From JANRLL01 sp033762715 (GTDB taxonomy: Bacteria > Pseudomonadota > Alphaproteobacteria > Rickettsiales > SXRF01): a DNA stretch of 64,000 nt. The translations under genes and the position numbers were made by a program. The stretch is from the NCBI GenBank assembly GCA_033762715.1, contig JANRLL010000016.1, positions 186,001 through 250,000 of the forward strand, given 5' to 3'. This document shows, in pieces, positions 63,187-64,000 of this stretch (position 1 is the stretch's first letter; each line of letters starts with the position of its first letter). The notes under the pieces were generated by a model, which searched no databases, was not told where the DNA came from, and saw only the letters and a program-made list of their open reading frames with translations.

Positions 63187-64000
63187 ATGAAAAATATCAT
63201 TTATTTTCTTTTTTTTGGTTTGTTGTTCATCCAGCCCGCATTGGCGGCACCGCTGGTTGATATTGCCCAGAATAAAGGCCAGGAACGAATCATTATCGCT
63301 ACCCAGCGCGCCAAACCTAATAAAGTATTTCAGCTCGATAACCCCTATCGTTTGGTGGTGGATGTGCCGACCCTTAACGGGAAAATTAAGGCCGACCTGC
63401 CCGAGGATTATAAGGGCAAGTTGATTAAAACGGTTCGTGCGGGGCAAAATAGCCCAACGGTTACACGGTTTGTCTTTGAATTAGAGCAACAAGTGAAGGT
63501 TGCCGGCGTAGCTGAAAGTAAAAAACCCTATCCATCGCTTGCAATTATCCTAGAACCAAAAGGTACCGATACGGCTAATTTAGATGATACGGATGAGCCT
63601 AAAGGGGACTTGTTGCCTAAAAAAGTCATTATTGAGAAAAAAGAAGAAAAGCCCAAAAAGGCCAAAAACAAAAATACGAAACCACTCATTGTAATTGATC
63701 CAGGGCATGGTGGGATAGACCCAGGTGCCATTGGCCCTGATGGCACCCAGGAAAAACACATCACCTTAGATTTTTCGAAAGTATTAAAGGAATATTTGCT
63801 TAAAACCGGTCGTTATCGCGTGATTCTAACGCGTGAGAATGATCGCTTTATTATGCTCAGAAAGCGTGTCGAAGTTGCGCGCAAGGCCAAAGCGGACTTG
63901 TTTATCTCCATCCATGCTGATTCTGCGTTGGATGATGAGGCGCGTGGTCTTTCAGTCTATACCTTGTCTGAAAAAGCATCGGATCAAGAAGCGGCCGCAC
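63187..64000 (+). CDS. N-acetylmuramoyl-L-alanine amidase, AmiC type (3' truncated by window edge)
   Basis: The frame opens at ATG 63187 and runs off the right edge (271 codons visible). It has a signal peptide (IIYFLFFGLLFIQPALA), an AMIN domain (FQLDNPYRLVVDVPTL), a Lys/Glu-rich linker, and an Amidase_3 domain with the zinc His in VIDPGHGGIDPGAIG and a second site in LFISIHADS. It cleaves peptidoglycan stem peptides during cell separation. An rne-amidase divergent pair is common in alphaproteobacteria. Confidence 0.9.
   Translation, partial: MKNIIYFLFFGLLFIQPALAAPLVDIAQNKGQERIIIATQRAKPNKVFQLDNPYRLVVDVPTLNGKIKADLPEDYKGKLIKTVRAGQNSPTVTRFVFELEQQVKVAGVAESKKPYPSLAIILEPKGTDTANLDDTDEPKGDLLPKKVIIEKKEEKPKKAKNKNTKPLIVIDPGHGGIDPGAIGPDGTQEKHITLDFSKVLKEYLLKTGRYRVILTRENDRFIMLRKRVEVARKAKADLFISIHADSALDDEARGLSVYTLSEKASDQEAAA

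Noticed and set aside
1..64000. CRISPR arrays, insertion sequences, prophage or integrase genes
   Set aside because: No regular repeat-spacer pattern, transposase, terminal inverted repeats or phage genes were seen.

Overview
The window is a chromosomal segment of a Gram-negative bacterium, most likely an alphaproteobacterium. The signs are an F0 ATP synthase operon (I-a-c-b'-b) with split b and b' subunits and no F1 genes beside it, a DciA-like gene next to a DsbA-like thioredoxin, an ETF-ubiquinone oxidoreductase, and a type E ribonuclease with a large acidic insertion inside its S1 domain. I see no transposase, integrase, phage gene or CRISPR array. The genus cannot be told from what is visible.

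Positions 1-308 hold the end of rarA. From about 350 to 41170 lies one very large surface-glycan locus. Its left arm (409-22420, all plus strand, most genes overlapping or nearly touching) holds a GT4 glycosyltransferase, a UDP-sugar 6-dehydrogenase, a 4-epimerase, a NeuC-type epimerase, a sugar formyltransferase plus PIG-L deacetylase pair, an ABC flippase-like exporter, a methyltransferase, a giant double GT-B protein followed by a split paralog pair, then neuA-neuB-neuC, another GT-B protein, a second neuA and two tandem sulfotransferases. The middle (22353-28102, minus strand) is a legionaminic-acid operon (legI, ptmE-like, legH, legB, legC) plus a GT2. The right arm (28184-41168) carries two copies of a HisF/HisH/N-acetyl-sugar-amidotransferase cassette spread over both strands, an O-antigen polymerase/ligase-like protein, a Wzx flippase, the wbpB-wbpE-wbpD set for a 2,3-diacetamido uronic acid, and a final GT4. 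A bidirectional terminator and tRNA-Arg(ACG) close the locus.

Together these genes predict an envelope polysaccharide or glycoprotein glycan containing nonulosonic acids (two synthases, two NeuC-like epimerases and two CMP-transferases) and probably a diamino uronic acid, further decorated by acetamidino, formyl, methyl and sulfate groups. Precursors for the GDP-linked Leg route and for PAPS must come from elsewhere in the genome.

From 41199 on the content is mostly housekeeping: tRNA-Arg, an exported protein of unknown function, rpmJ (ribosomal protein L36), a GT2 with an N-terminal MshEN-like domain together with an outer-membrane protein, the F0 genes, dsbA-like, dciA-like, rnhB, a lytic transglycosylase, a family 4 uracil-DNA glycosylase, ETF-QO, a third sulfotransferase-like gene, a TPR lipoprotein-size exported protein, ispE, a Com1-like DsbA, an M48 protease, rne, and the start of an AmiC-type amidase that runs off the right edge.
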